Shown in pieces: positions 47,697-58,904 of a DNA stretch of 64,000 nt. A program made the position numbers and the translations under genes. The stretch spans positions 14,533,176-14,597,175 of the forward strand of contig OZ023187.1 of the NCBI GenBank assembly GCA_963995505.1, in the 5' to 3' direction. The DNA comes from Hypericum androsaemum (lineage: Eukaryota; Streptophyta; Magnoliopsida; Malpighiales; Hypericaceae). A model generated the notes under the pieces. The model was not told where the DNA came from and searched no databases. It saw only the letters and a list, made by a program, of their open reading frames with translations. The first letter of the stretch is position 1. Each line of letters starts with the position of its first letter.

Positions 47697-48126
47697 TTTC
47701 AGTGGGAGTTTGTCATTTGGATGTTCTGATGGATATGTTTTGGTTATTTCAGTTTATGGATATTATGAGGTTATTTTCTGCAGAAATACATTTTGAAGTT
47801 TTTATCCATACTCTGATTTTGTTTGGTTGATCTCACTAAAGTTTTAAGGTTGGACTAGTTGGAAATAGACATGTTTAGATCACATTACATGAAATTTCCA
47901 TGCTACACATCCACATCATAATCTATGTCATTCAATTATATCGCATTGTGACCATTGTTGGGTCGAGTTACGAAAATAAATGTAACAAAGGCTTCTTTGA
48001 TCTTATGTTGATATGATTGATGGACGAGATTGGTTATAGATGCATTTCAGTAATGACAGCAATATGAGCTCAATAAGGTATCTGTTATATGATTATAAGG
48101 TTGCACATATAGCCCAAGTGGGAGAT
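47697..48126 (+). other. A4 3' untranslated region and polypurine tract
   Basis: Near-identical to 14268-14697, ending AAGTGGGAGAT before the LTR. Confidence 0.8.
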
Positions 48127-48574
48127 TGTTGGATCCTTAATCCAACATTGGGCTTATATGTAAAATAATCATATAATGGGTTGTCATATTCGGCTGAGCC
48201 CACTTGAAAGTGATCAAGTAAGTATTCGGGCTTTAATGTATCTAGTAGGGTGCGGACCTTTAATGTGTAGAGACATTAAGTTAATTGCTTGTTTTGTTAT
48301 GGGCAAAACGGTAATTTACCAAATATGAGTTTTTCCCTATATAAGGAGGGTCTTGGTCCCCGGGTTAGATAACATCGACACACTACGCTTCCCATTGAGT
48401 TTAGGTGAGAGAAAGCTTAAGGAATTCTCTCAAGGTTTGTCGTAACCTGGAAGGCCAACCCGTCTTCCTGGATCAGAGCTGCACTATGGATTCAGATATG
48501 TTCCGCATTCAGTTTTGTCTTGATAATTTACATGAGATCTTGGGATATGGATTATAAGGTTGATTGATCCAACA
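48127..48574 (+). repeat. family A outer 3' LTR
   Basis: 448-bp LTR ending GATCCAACA and followed by ATAAT, which matches the sequence in front of the first LTR at 8425. It is therefore the partner of the 5' LTR 40 kb away. Confidence 0.9.
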
Positions 48575-48579
48575 ATAAT

Positions 48580-49938
48580 ATCATAACTAGGTGAGGTTCT
48601 CCCTATTCATTAACACCAAAAAATTTATTTAGTGTCCATGAATAGATAGATATGCAGTCATTTACATTCACTGTTTGGTTAATGACTCAACAAAAAATGT
48701 TTGATGTTTTCATATATAATTCCACCTTTGTTGTTATATTAATATTCATATACCAACAAAAAATTGTTCAATTGGTAATTGCTTACTTAAGATTTCGATT
48801 TCCAATTTTGAGAATGACATAGTACTGGCGAAAAGTTGCCATATAATAAGTGCTAAGTTATGATAATTGTTATATAGTCATTATTCATGAATATGATAAT
48901 AGATATTATTAGAAAATGGTAAATAACATAAAAGTGACTTTTTAGATGCAATTATTGACTGCCCAACTTTTTACCTATATTATAGTGCATGATTTTGATT
49001 TTAGGGATCGTTTGGAATCAATTTTTTAGTATACAATTAAATATTCTATTTTTGTAGCAAAAAAAATTAATTTCATATTCGGAACTAAAAGTAAATTTTT
49101 TTGTAATTGACGTGCTTTAGTTAAATTAAGAAAAATTTATAATAACATACACATATTCTGGATATTTCGTAATGTTTAATATCAACAAATCTTACCATAC
49201 TGTAAAAAAATCAAATTCTTCATATTTGAGAAATATAATATTAATTTTTTCACAAAATTGGTCCTTTTTGTCTCGAAACAAAATTAATTCTTCATGCACT
49301 ATTCTACATAAACCCAGAAAATGAAAGATATTCAAAATAAATATTTTTTTACGAATCAACAAATTCAAGTTATAACTGATGAGATTTTGAAAGATGAGAA
49401 TCTCTTATTACGATAATTATTTAACAAAAACTCAAACTCAATTTTTTAGTTAACATAAAATAAGTTATCAATTATTCAAAAAAAGGAACGTTAGTAAAAG
49501 GAAAACCTAAGTTCAAGAAAAAAGTAATTATAGTATTTTAATATTTAAAAAAAAGGTGTTAAATGAAATCCGCTCGGCCGAACGGATTGGTTAGTTTTTT
49601 TATTTTTATTTATCTAACTATCTAGTTATTTTCACTTGGCATAATATTATTCGTAAAAATAGATTTATTCGGATAATATTTTTGTGGTTAACTTATCTTT
49701 AGCTAATTTAGTATTCTAATTTTTACTTTTGTAATTTTATGACTTAATCACAATATTTAATCGTGTTATTGAAAATATAATTATTTTCGTAATATATAAT
49801 TTTAATCTAAACAAATCAGAGTAGATAATATGTGGATGAGAGAGAAATTAATTATTTATTTTGTGAACTGAGTTGATGATATGGGTAGAAAATATGTAAA
49901 AAAATATGTAAGTGGATTGGATTAGATAGGAATTAGGT
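48580..49938. other. AT-rich intergenic, nothing recognised
   Basis: Very AT-rich host DNA with homopolymer runs between the mosaic and the mTERF gene. I see no gene or repeat boundary. Confidence 0.5.
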
Positions 49939-50234
49939 ATGAAAAATAGAGAAATTAATAATGCGCTGCCCTTCCATCCAATTCAGCCGCCAAAAGGGAA
50001 AAATACAGAAAAATTAAACCAGAAACGAAGCTCGCAGCTCCACCACCAATGGCGGCCAACGGAGCGAAACCCTCAATTCTCCCAACTGAGCAATGTCCAA
50101 ACCCTCAATAACAGAGGTAAAAAGAAGGAAAAAATTGATATAAAGTTCCGTTTTTTTCTGCTTCTGGGTACCTTCCGTTCCTGCGTCTTCATGCCAGAAT
50201 CTGTAGCTACACTCCGTATCTAGTCGATTTAGCC
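49939..50234 (+). promoter_or_regulatory. probable 5' UTR and promoter-proximal region of the mTERF gene
   Basis: AT content falls here and short upstream frames appear, none with a recognisable product. A 94-codon ATG frame (49939-50223) lies in front of the mTERF start. It looks like UTR sequence but might act as an upstream ORF. Confidence 0.4.
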
Positions 50235-51968
50235 ATGACCCATTTGAGCAAACTACCCTTCCTCAAATGGGTCTCTTCAAAGTTGGCTACTTGCCAACGG
50301 AATCCCTCGCTTCCAAGAGGGTCCTCCTTATTGGAAGCTTTTATTTGTAACCCTAGGTTCTATGGGAGTACAACGGTTGGCCAAGTTGAAGGCTTTGGAG
50401 GTTTTAATAAATCTAAGAGTAAGATGTCTGATGCTGCTAGGAGACAGGCTCAGGCTGCATTGTTAGATTACCTGCACGTAACTCGGAGCTTGAGGTTTTC
50501 GGATGCCGAGAATATGAGCAAAAACGCGCCGCATTTTCTCGGCAAGTTGCTGGAGAAGGTTGACATTGAGGAGGAAGGAGTGGGGAAATCGGTTACCCGC
50601 TTCCTCCGTTATCACCCCATTAATGAGTTCGAGCCTTTCTTTGAGAGTTTGGGCGTGGAACCGCTGGAGATTACGCGTATTCTGCCGCGGGATTTGATGT
50701 TCTTGAACGATGATGAACGTATGCTGGAAAATTATTATGTGTTTTGTGATAATGGGATTCCGAGGAACAAGATTGGGAAGATTTATGAGAAGGCAGGGGA
50801 TGTTTTTCGTTTTGACCGCGGTGTCTTGGGTTCTAAACTTCAAGCTTGCAGAGAATTGGGGATTAGTTGGTCTTTTATTCCTCAGTTGATTGCCTGTAGC
50901 CCCTATCTTTTGACGGAGCGTGTTTATGGAGACTTCGTCAAGGTATTGGAGATACTGAAGAAGCTTGGAATCGAAATTGTTTGGCTTGAGGAGCAGTTGG
51001 CAGGGTATGATTTTTATAACTGGGTTCAAATGCTTGATCTTCTTAACTTGTTTATGAAACATGGCTATACTGATGAACAATTGGGTCGGCTGATACAGCA
51101 ACATCCAGCGATTCTGTGTCAGCATAATATCACATTGTTGTTGATAGGGCTATTGCTCAAATTTGGATTGAGTATGAGTCAAATATGTTCCATGTTTCTA
51201 CAATTCCCCAAAATGCAGGTTGGAGAATTTATTCGCAACTTAAGGATATGTTTCCTGCTGTTCAATGAAATTCACATGGAGGTGGGCTCAATTGGGATAC
51301 TTTTCCAGTCTCACGCATTGTTGCTTGGTTCTATTAAATCAAAGAAAGCCAATAGCCTGTTAAGTAGCCTAAATGTGGGCAAGAAGAGGCTTTGTCAAGT
51401 CATACTGGGAAACCCACAAATAATGAAGAAATGGGTGTGGGGTGCAAAAGTTGAACAATTGCCTGATCCGGGAGAGGAAGGCCGATCAAGAATGCAGAAG
51501 ATTAAGTTCTTGTTGGATATCGGATTTGAAGAAAGCTCCCCAGAAATGAAGAAGGCACACAAGTGGTGTCGAGGTAAAGGAACTGACCTTCAAGAAAGAT
51601 ATGATTGTCTTGTGAAAGCTGGTCTGAGTCCAAAAGATGTAACCGAAATGTTCAAGGTTTCCCCTCAAATTCTTAATCAGAAGAAGGATGTTCTGGAAGA
51701 AAAGGTTAATGTTCTGGTCCATGATTTGGGACATCCTTTATCAGTGTTAACTGATTTTCCTTCTTACCTTTGCTATACACCAGAGAGGGCAAGTCTTAGA
51801 ATATCAATGTATAATTGGCTCACAAGTAAGGGAGCGGTTGATCCAACACTCTCATTGAGCACTGTGGTCGCGTGCTCTGAGCAAATGTTTGTAAAGAGAT
51901 ATGTCCAACAGTATCCTGGTAGTCAGGAAGTTTGGGAGGATTTGAAGAGAAGATTCTACCCCAATTAA
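50235..51968 (+). CDS. mTERF family protein, probably mitochondrial (MTEF18/SHOT1-like)
   Basis: Single-exon gene of 577 codons, ATG at 50235, TAA at the end. The N-terminus (MTHLSKLPFLKWVSSKLATC) is rich in Lys, Arg, Ser and Thr and poor in acids, as in organelle presequences. The rest is helical with repeated mTERF-type blocks of about 30-35 residues, such as GIPRNKIGKIYEKAGDVF, GYTDEQLGRLIQQHPAIL, GLSMSQICSMFLQFP and GLSPKDVTEMFKVSPQIL. Plant mTERF proteins bind organellar nucleic acid and affect transcription, splicing or stress responses. Length and the C-terminal arrangement (FPSYLCYTPERASLRISMY) fit the MTEF18/SHOT1 type, but subfamily assignment is from memory. It begins 1.7 kb from the copia mosaic and is undamaged. 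Confidence 0.85.
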   Translation: MTHLSKLPFLKWVSSKLATCQRNPSLPRGSSLLEAFICNPRFYGSTTVGQVEGFGGFNKSKSKMSDAARRQAQAALLDYLHVTRSLRFSDAENMSKNAPHFLGKLLEKVDIEEEGVGKSVTRFLRYHPINEFEPFFESLGVEPLEITRILPRDLMFLNDDERMLENYYVFCDNGIPRNKIGKIYEKAGDVFRFDRGVLGSKLQACRELGISWSFIPQLIACSPYLLTERVYGDFVKVLEILKKLGIEIVWLEEQLAGYDFYNWVQMLDLLNLFMKHGYTDEQLGRLIQQHPAILCQHNITLLLIGLLLKFGLSMSQICSMFLQFPKMQVGEFIRNLRICFLLFNEIHMEVGSIGILFQSHALLLGSIKSKKANSLLSSLNVGKKRLCQVILGNPQIMKKWVWGAKVEQLPDPGEEGRSRMQKIKFLLDIGFEESSPEMKKAHKWCRGKGTDLQERYDCLVKAGLSPKDVTEMFKVSPQILNQKKDVLEEKVNVLVHDLGHPLSVLTDFPSYLCYTPERASLRISMYNWLTSKGAVDPTLSLSTVVACSEQMFVKRYVQQYPGSQEVWEDLKRRFYPN

Positions 51969-52685
51969 AACAAATCTCATCCATAAACTTCAATGTTCCT
52001 CCGATCTGCCCCTTAGGTCGAGAAAGTCTTGCGTATAACTTTGATACCTGTAAAAAGTATCACATGCACTGAGGAACGTATAACTTCCGGTCAACTTAGC
52101 TAGATCGGAGACCAGGTATTATTCACTCCTGTTTCCTTCTGATAAATTTTAATGCCAAAAGATTTGCTCGAGAAGTTGCAGCTGGTAAGCACTCCTGCCA
52201 ATGGTTTCTTAAATCACCAGAAACCTGCTTGCCGCAAGATTTTGTTGAGCTCGTTGAGTGTCCCAGTTACTAAAGAAAATGGGAAAAGCCTACTTGTTTT
52301 GGTAGAATGGGGATGCTCAATGGCCGTGTTGTTAGAAATACCACACTGCAAAATAGTCTGTCTAAGAAAGCTCACCCCGAAGAAATCATGACAGATTATC
52401 TAATCTTGTTTAAAGTGGATTATCTAACGAAAAATTCCCTGCTCCAAATCCTGTCAGAAATGAGCTAGATTGAGGTAGAACAAAGGGTTGCTTATTGCAG
52501 TGCTACCATATACGATGTTTATGCTCGAGCATGCTTTAGTTTCTTACCTGTGGCTTTCTCTTCTTCTAGGAAGAACATGAAATAGGGTTTATCAACAAAG
52601 CGCAAAAAATGTGAAGAGACTGGATATTGCTTGGTGAATGCAGTTAAATTAGAATTGCTTTAACATTTACAACTAGTGATGGACC
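51969..52685. other. mTERF 3' UTR and intergenic
   Basis: Contains the likely mTERF 3' UTR. A 79-codon plus frame at 52152-52391 has no recognisable domain and is probably incidental. Confidence 0.45.
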
Positions 52686-52949
52686 TCAGTTGGGACCCCA
52701 ACAGCTCAAGTACATAACTGTTCGAAGAGACTCTTCTGATCTTCTGATTTTCTCATCCCTCAGCTTCTTGGACAAAGCAGAAGAAGGTGAAGGGAGCTTC
52801 GTAGTCTGAGAACGAGCTTTTATATTTCCTTTTGTATGTTGCTGGAGCGACCTTAATACGTGGTTCCACCTGCACAATCCTTGATCTTTCAATGCCTCCA
52901 CCACCCCGATACTGGCTGCGACTGTCCACGCCCTACTTGTTGAACTCAT
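52686..52949 (-). CDS. wound-responsive family protein (DUF3774)
   Basis: Complete single-exon gene of 87 codons, ATG at 52947-52949. Begins [20 protein letters not shown], then [20 protein letters not shown], a Ser-rich middle, and ends [14 protein letters not shown]. Start, length and both conserved blocks agree with canonical plant members. Likely stress/wound inducible by family; no biochemical activity is known to me. It is convergent with the mTERF gene and lies about 0.7 kb upstream, in sequence order, of a second family member on the same strand. Confidence 0.92.
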   Translation of the reverse strand: MSSTSRAWTVAASIGVVEALKDQGLCRWNHVLRSLQQHTKGNIKARSQTTKLPSPSSALSKKLRDEKIRRSEESLRTVMYLSCWGPN

Positions 52950-53045
52950 AACGGAAGAAGTAGAAACGTTGTTCTTGAGCTATTGATCAATTTTCTCTTG
53001 AGGGTCTGTTGCTGTGTCTTGGCTAGTACGTGGGAGGATGAAGTT

Positions 53046-53055
53046 CCTTTATAGG
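53046..53055 (-). promoter_or_regulatory. TATA box of the 52686-52949 gene
   Basis: Minus-strand CTATAAAGG about 100 bp upstream of the ATG, a spacing like that of the copy at 7457-7753. Confidence 0.6.
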
Positions 53056-53632
53056 GAGTTCAATGTGTCAATGATGGATAAAGGAGTACGGACTCGGATA
53101 AAACAGGAAAGCCTTTTACCATAGGATTGGAATAGCCAATTGTTTAATTTAGTGGTATTTCTGACCTCAGCAGATCACTGAATTGGGACACAATTTGAAG
53201 GTCTGAGATAAGAGGACAGTGCATTGTATGCGAACAAATAAACAACAGTGTGATTGGGCTTCTGGATGGACATCTCCTGTTTGCTTCTTGTGAAACATGG
53301 GGCAACTTGCTATTACCGTATGCAAATGGTTTTGGTGATGGTGATGGATGGAATGGGCAGCAAGGAACTTTATCCCAAAGGTCGGATTCATATGGCGTAA
53401 AGCGAAAGAAATCGCGCACAGCGTGATAGAGATTTAGCTGCTTTGATGTTCTTGTATATCCATGGAGATTACATGTTATTGAATTTATAATCTATAAGAC
53501 CAATGATCTTTATCTAACTAATTGATGATACTACCATCATGCAACCTCATCACTTGGGCAACATCTTATCAACTAAGTAGTCTAGTTTAGGACAAGACAC
53601 AGAAGACATATAGATGGGGGTGGGGGACCATA
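53056..53632. other. intergenic, nothing recognised
   Basis: Spacer between two wound-responsive genes. Overlapping minus frames at 53144-53419 have no domain support. Confidence 0.45.
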
Positions 53633-53896
53633 TTAGAACCTTGTAGTGTTGGGACCAAAACAGCCCAAATGCATGATCCTATCCACAGATTTCTCCGATT
53701 TCTTCACCTTTGTGGTACCTATCTCATGATCCATCGTCTCTGACGTCCAGGGAAAGCTAGAAGAAACCCGAGAAAGCGCTCTCGTGTTGTTCGTAACGCG
53801 TTCTTGAGCCGACCTTAAAGCATAGTTCCATCTGCAAATGCCTTGATCTTTCATGGCCTCCACTGCACCAATACTGGCTGCCACAATCCAACCCAT
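53633..53896 (-). CDS. wound-responsive family protein (DUF3774)
   Basis: 87 codons from the ATG at 53894-53896. The frame is open further upstream to 53941, but only from a TTG. A TATA box (minus-strand TATATAATG, 53971-53979) would put the transcription start near 53945, so the ATG at 53896 is the credible start. The protein begins MGWIVAASIGAVEAMKDQG, continues CRWNYALRSAQERV and ends HLGCFGPNTTRF. The CFGPN variant and TTRF tail resemble the copy at 7457-7753 rather than its nearest neighbour at 52686. The usual short Ser-rich leader before W is missing (MGW instead of M-S-S-x-x-x-W). Confidence 0.88.
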   Translation of the reverse strand: MGWIVAASIGAVEAMKDQGICRWNYALRSAQERVTNNTRALSRVSSSFPWTSETMDHEIGTTKVKKSEKSVDRIMHLGCFGPNTTRF

Positions 53897-53970
53897 CTGA
53901 TTGATTTCAGCCCTTTCTCGTCGGGATTCAACACAGATCAAATGCTATTAGTACATGGAACTTCATGTGC

Positions 53971-53979
53971 ATTATATAG
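53971..53979 (-). promoter_or_regulatory. TATA box of the 53633-53896 gene
   Basis: TATATAATG on the minus strand, about 75-80 bp upstream of the preferred ATG. Its position decides the start choice for this gene. Confidence 0.6.
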
Positions 53980-54501
53980 ACAAGTTGGTTGATTGGTACT
54001 CCTAAATGATGTTAAAATACTGCCATAGGTCTTATCACCAATTGTTTAGGAAATCTCCCCCAACCTCTGGACTATTGTGTACAAGAAATGGAAGCTGCCT
54101 AATTGATCTAACCTTTTTTGTTTCTACTTCCAGATTCCTTAAAAGGGTTAAGAAGAGGAATGCTAGCCATCAGTTCTGGTGGCTGCAACTGTTGTTGCTT
54201 CACCAGATAGCCTAGCAGCCCGCCATTAGGTCGTCGAAGAAGGAACGCTATCGTCGTCTAAGTCGACAACATCGGAAGTACGATATCCAAACAAATCATG
54301 AACATTCAATTATGAAGAGCTGTACAAATAAATAAAATAGCCAGAGTTCAATCTCAGAGTACTTGCACACAACTAAATCCAAGCAAAACTTAGTGGAACC
54401 GCCATCAGCATCTTAATCACAGTGGGGCTTGCTTTGGAGGGAGAAGAAATTGGGGAGTCCTGTACAAAAGAATATGGCAAGGTGATGTGCTTTTTCAGTG
54501 C
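53980..54501. other. intergenic and probable kinase 3' UTR
   Basis: Between the wound-responsive gene promoter and the stop codon of the diacylglycerol kinase. The right part (from about 54240) is probably its 3' UTR. No other gene seen. Confidence 0.45.
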
Positions 54502-57500
54502 CTAAGCGAGTCGAGCTAAATCGAACTCTTCCGGTAATTTGAAAGTGTCTGCAGCTCCAAACTTTCTTCGTTCTTCCTTGTCCTCTTCACTATCATCTTC
54601 ACTACTATCAGCACCCTCACCATGGCTGCTGATCGGTATGGCAGGATCATGCATGCTCTTGGATTGGCATGGTGGGTTAGCGAGCATGGTCACCTGCCCG
54701 TGGCTTGAAATTTCTATAGTAACTGTATCGTCATTGACAGGCAAAGGCTGTTTCCATGGCTCCCCATCAATTCTCATGAAGGTATGATCTGCTGCACCCT
54801 TACGGAACTCGAAGCGAATTCTGCTGGCCTAGGAACAGACAAAGAAAGTGAATTCAGGAGTGAGAGGGAATGTGAAATTCTTGTAAATAGGAGAGGGAAC
54901 AGCTTGGTTTCAAGTAAAAGCTGAAATTTCTACCTGTGCAAGGCGAGTACCATGCCCCTTAGGAGAAAGTAGAGCAAGTCCATGCCAGGCATTTCTGAAA
55001 CCAACCACCTCGAGAAGAGCATCGTCTACGTATGGAGGAGTCAAGTCCCTCTGCACAGGCATAATTCGTTTAGTGCATTGAGCAACAAAAGCATGGTGCT
55101 CGTGCACATCAAGTTTGTAATGCATGCATGTGCAAGTAGCAAGTAATTCATGGACAGAACTTACGTCAATCGCTTTCTTGCCAGTGGGATTACCCCAGGG
55201 ATTGAGTCCACCAGAAAAACTTGGCAAGTTGAGGCAAGCTATGGATCTGATTCTGAATTACAGAAAAAAGGTAAAAAGAATCAGCAGAGTGCAATAGTAA
55301 CTGAAAGTATTTCTTTGCATTAGTACCCAGGAGCATAACAAGAGCTCCATCCTAAATGGTTAATTGTCTGCACTGAGCTATATCGTCACATTTTTAAGCG
55401 AGCAAGACGAGAGAAAGCTCGAGATGACAAAGCAGATATAGAAGAGAGAAAACATCACATACTTTGGTGGAATGAAAAGGTCCTCCCAGTGACCATGCTT
55501 CTTTATGACTTTGACCTTCGCCAGCTCCGCTATGTTGCTGCACTAAGACAAGTCACTCATAAGCGCAGTAGACTCAAGTAATCCATTGGCAGAAAAGGTC
55601 TCAAGCTTTCAGCAGACTGAAGATTTGCAAGCGTTATATACAGCTCGACTAACACAAGTACAAATTTTATAACATCAACCAAGTACTCACCAAGGCACGT
55701 CAGAGTGTGATGGAAAAAACCACCTACATGCAAGCTTCAAGTAATTACTCTGCAAATTGTAAGAATTCGTATTCAGTTGCAAAACCTTAAACACTAGTGT
55801 TTGGGGATATGATCAAGAGAGGGTTTCAACACAAGATTTTAAAAGAAAATATGAACAGAAACTTAAAGAGAAGAATATTTGTTGAGATCTATTTAAAAGT
55901 GAAGAAACACTATTCCTATAACAAGAAGATTGAGGAGGGTAAAATGTAGAACTTATAAGAAAAGGCCAGAAAGGTAAAGATGGATTAAGCAAAATATATA
56001 CTGAGGAGATGTCCTGATCATATCTGTACCTGATTCATCATTTGGTTCTTGAATTTTTCTGGATGTAACTTTCTCTCCGAGTGGAAGGAATATGATACTT
56101 GAGCATCCATCCCTAAATATGAAGCGTTCGAGGAATTAATACAAGAGTGTTCATGAATTCCATAGCAGCTATTCATCTGTACGAAAATTCCACCAGGGCC
56201 TAAGGCCGTCCACGGATGAAATTTCCTCTGGATTTAGTCGCTTGTGAAGGTAAGGAATATCTCAAGGCCAATGATAAAATAGCAAATAGAGATTAACAGG
56301 TCAAAATTTTAGTTTTCTAGAAACGAAAACGGTTTGAAATCAGAAGTTGGATGAGTGATTTTTAAGGAATTCCGAAGTGGAAGCATTTGGAAACAGATGC
56401 TAGCAATGAGTAGCCCCTGATTTTAATCTCTTCTCTCAGCCCGCGGACAAGCCTTTAGTCCAAACAGATGCTTTGACAAGTATGTTGGCAAGTAAAAGTT
56501 ATTAGACTTAAAGATCAATAAAGGAAGTTTAGAGCTCTAACCCATGCTGAAGTAGTTCCAAAATCCTCCTCGAAAAGTGTGGTAACCCTCCTGCAAAAGG
56601 ATCAAAATGAAATTTTCGGATAAGAAATTTGGCGACACTCCTGAGGCGGTATTTTGAATTGGTCTATGTGGCTTTTAAGGTTGACATATAACAATATCAA
56701 TGGTTCTCTCAAATATGCCATGAATATGGAGCCTCTAAGTAATGACACGGCTCTTATAACGGGACGCACCATATTTAGTGCATCAGACTGAGAGACACGC
56801 TGGAAAGCGTGCAAAGAGTGAGGTAGTTCAAGAGAGGGAGGAGCGGCAACTGGCTCACAAGAGCCTTCTTCTGGAGATTTCATTCTCATAATAATATGCC
56901 AGCTGAGGAAAGAACAGAGCTATTGTAATCAGCATTTGAAGATAAGAGAACACCTGAGTAGAACAGACCAGCAAAAAGCAGACCACCAGAAGAGAAACGA
57001 CAAGAATTCAGATAAATTACAAAAAGCAAGAGAGTCTAAACCATCAACAGACTAATGAGAATCTATTTTCAAATGCCGTGGGGACTCTACGGAGTTCAAA
57101 ATCACGTGAAACACAGCTTCTCTACACACGAAGATAGAATATAAGGAGAAGAGTTAACTGGAAATTAGGCATCTCTGATAGTTTAGACACTTTACAGGCC
57201 TCCCTAAACTTTTCATTCATACAATTGGCTCTTCAATCATTAACTCCTCAGATAAATAGGCAAGTCTACAGAATAATAGAGAAGACGAGATAAGCTAGTC
57301 TTCAAATTAACCAACAATGTTATTCAGTATTATCTCAAGTTAACAGCCAGATGTATTCTCAAGCGAAACAAAAAACATGACAGCTCCTTACCTATCAATT
57401 TTCATTTCCTTGGCAGTTTTCACTCGCTCGAGAAATGGCTCCACAGATGCACGATCTGTGCCAGGATTTTTCTTTCCCTGTCACAGAATAAACAAACATA

Positions 57501-58454
57501 CATAAACATGTCATACAGCAGCAGCGCAATAGCCCTTCGAATTTACTGAAACAGAATATGCAACGAACGGAACAATTAGCTTATTATTTGAAAGTATATA
57601 GGAGTATGTAGTTCATGCCATTTGTAAGTTCTGCACGGCTTTAAAAGGAAAATAATGCAAGTTTTACACATCCGAGACGAGGCAACTATCATATAGACCA
57701 CCTTGCATCTACACTTAATGACAGACTGCCAACAGTTTAACCAGAAGCGAGCATCAGGGCAACGGGAAGCAATAAAACCGTCATCCTATTTATATGAAGA
57801 AGTCTTACCCAGCCGAATGAAAAATGTATATTGTTTCCAGTTCCCAATGGCACTGTGGCGACGGGAGGAGGTTTAGGTAATTTGAGATCGCTAATAACAC
57901 TGAGCAACCAACCAGCAGTACCGTCTCCGCCTGCAACCTAAATTTCACGTGGAAAAAGACGGATTCAAAAACCAGAAAACACAAACTCCTTTCAGCCCAC
58001 CTCACTCTAACGACAAAAAGGATCGCAGAGCGTTGATACTCACGACAATTCTTAGCCGATCCTCAACTTCATCAGCAAATTGGTGGCCTTTGCTCTTGAG
58101 GGCTCGCAAGTTTGTGTAAACTTGATGGAGAACCTTGTCAGGTGCCTTTTCTCCCAGATCAACAACCTGATAATTTCACATCCAATCCAACATCAGGAAA
58201 CAACTTCAATCACCAAGAGCTGCAAGTAACAACACGAGTAATGAGTAATCTAAGCGCACCTGACTCGGGTTAAGAAGCGCCCGAAACGTAACGAGAAGCT
58301 CCCCTCCCAACTGGCCCCCGCTCTTGGAGTTGACAAAAACCATCACAGGACAACAAGGCACGACAGGAGCATCCTCCACCTTCAAACCCGGCACAAGAAC
58401 ATAATCCGGGATGTAGTAGTCCTTCAAGACCCCATCCGATCTCACAGCTCCCAT
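54502..58454 (-). CDS. diacylglycerol kinase, DGK5-like, 12 coding exons
   Basis: Phosphorylates diacylglycerol to phosphatidic acid in lipid signalling. Coding exons by GT-AG sites and phase (minus strand): 58260-58454, 58044-58166, 57809-57937, 57392-57477, 56770-56902, 56542-56590, 56030-56112, 55691-55749, 55463-55537, 55165-55252, 54934-55050, 54502-54828, totalling 1464 nt and 487 residues. The catalytic domain opens with [15 protein letters not shown]; the nucleotide loop [12 protein letters not shown] is at residues 107-118 and PLGTGNN at 136-142. The accessory domain includes [31 protein letters not shown] and [16 protein letters not shown]. There are no N-terminal C1 domains or membrane segment, as in the short plant cluster III enzymes. 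The tail is acidic ([15 protein letters not shown]). Exon 8 looks a few residues short around LACRWFFPS, so that boundary is least certain. Confidence 0.88.
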
Positions 58455-58863
58455 TCTCGCTTCACCACTGCAAAAATTAAAAATAAAATCAATAATCTAG
58501 GACCCCAAAAGCTCCAAAAAACCGAATCCAATGCAGGAAATCTCCAAAACACCACCTTCTACACAGAAAACCTCGGACAGTCTCCTTAACAGAAGTAAAA
58601 GAACAAGACCGGTCTCGACGACCCATTACCCCGTCAGCTCAAACAGACAGAAAAACTCAAGCTTTCCCTAAAATTGGACCCAAAACAAAGAAAAAGAAAG
58701 AGACTTTCTTCAACAAGCAAAAAGATACTTAACCTGGTACCAGAGCAAAATGCAGACTCAACGAACAACTGGTGAAGAAGCAAAGCAAAGGGAGGGAAAA
58801 ACCCACAAAGAAAGTTGAAAACTTTCAAGGAAAAGTCTCAATCTTTACCCTTCTCCCTCTCTA

Positions 58864-58870
<7 letters not shown>
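58455..58870 (-). promoter_or_regulatory. 5' UTR of the kinase gene with a probable UTR intron
   Basis: Thirteen bases upstream of the ATG there is a splice acceptor (minus-strand TTTTTGCAG, boundary at 58467/58468). A good donor, CCAG followed by GTTAAGTATC, lies at 58733/58734. A leader intron of about 266 bp with a first noncoding exon around 58734-58870 is likely. The 64-codon frame at 58634-58828 lies across this leader and is not expected to be a protein. Confidence 0.5.

Positions 58871-58873
<3 letters not shown>

Positions 58874-58900
<27 letters not shown>
58874..58900. repeat. CT microsatellite in the kinase promoter/5' UTR
   Basis: About 13 uninterrupted TC units (GA on the sense strand), preceded by CTAT-rich imperfect repeats. 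GA/CT tracts near plant transcription starts are common. Confidence 0.85.

Positions 58901-58904
<4 letters not shown>

Larger units (their letters stand above)
8420..48579. mobile_element. 40-kb composite of copia families A and B, bounded by one target duplication
   Basis: The left flank of the first LTR (8420-8424) and the right flank of the last LTR (48575-48579) are both ATAAT, the 5-bp duplication expected of Ty1/copia integrase. Both outer LTRs belong to family A and are in plus orientation. Between them lie about twelve A and B fragments in both orientations, with no unique host sequence that I could recognise. The A LTR at 14698-15145 is not followed by ATAAT but by family A pol sequence, so the element that first inserted is the one whose ends are the outer LTRs. 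The rest arose inside it by later insertion, recombination or template switching. Sub-segments are listed separately. Confidence 0.8.

Noticed and set aside
50463..51125. 220-codon minus-strand frame inside the mTERF gene
   Set aside because: Shadow of the well-supported plus-strand gene, with no domain of its own.
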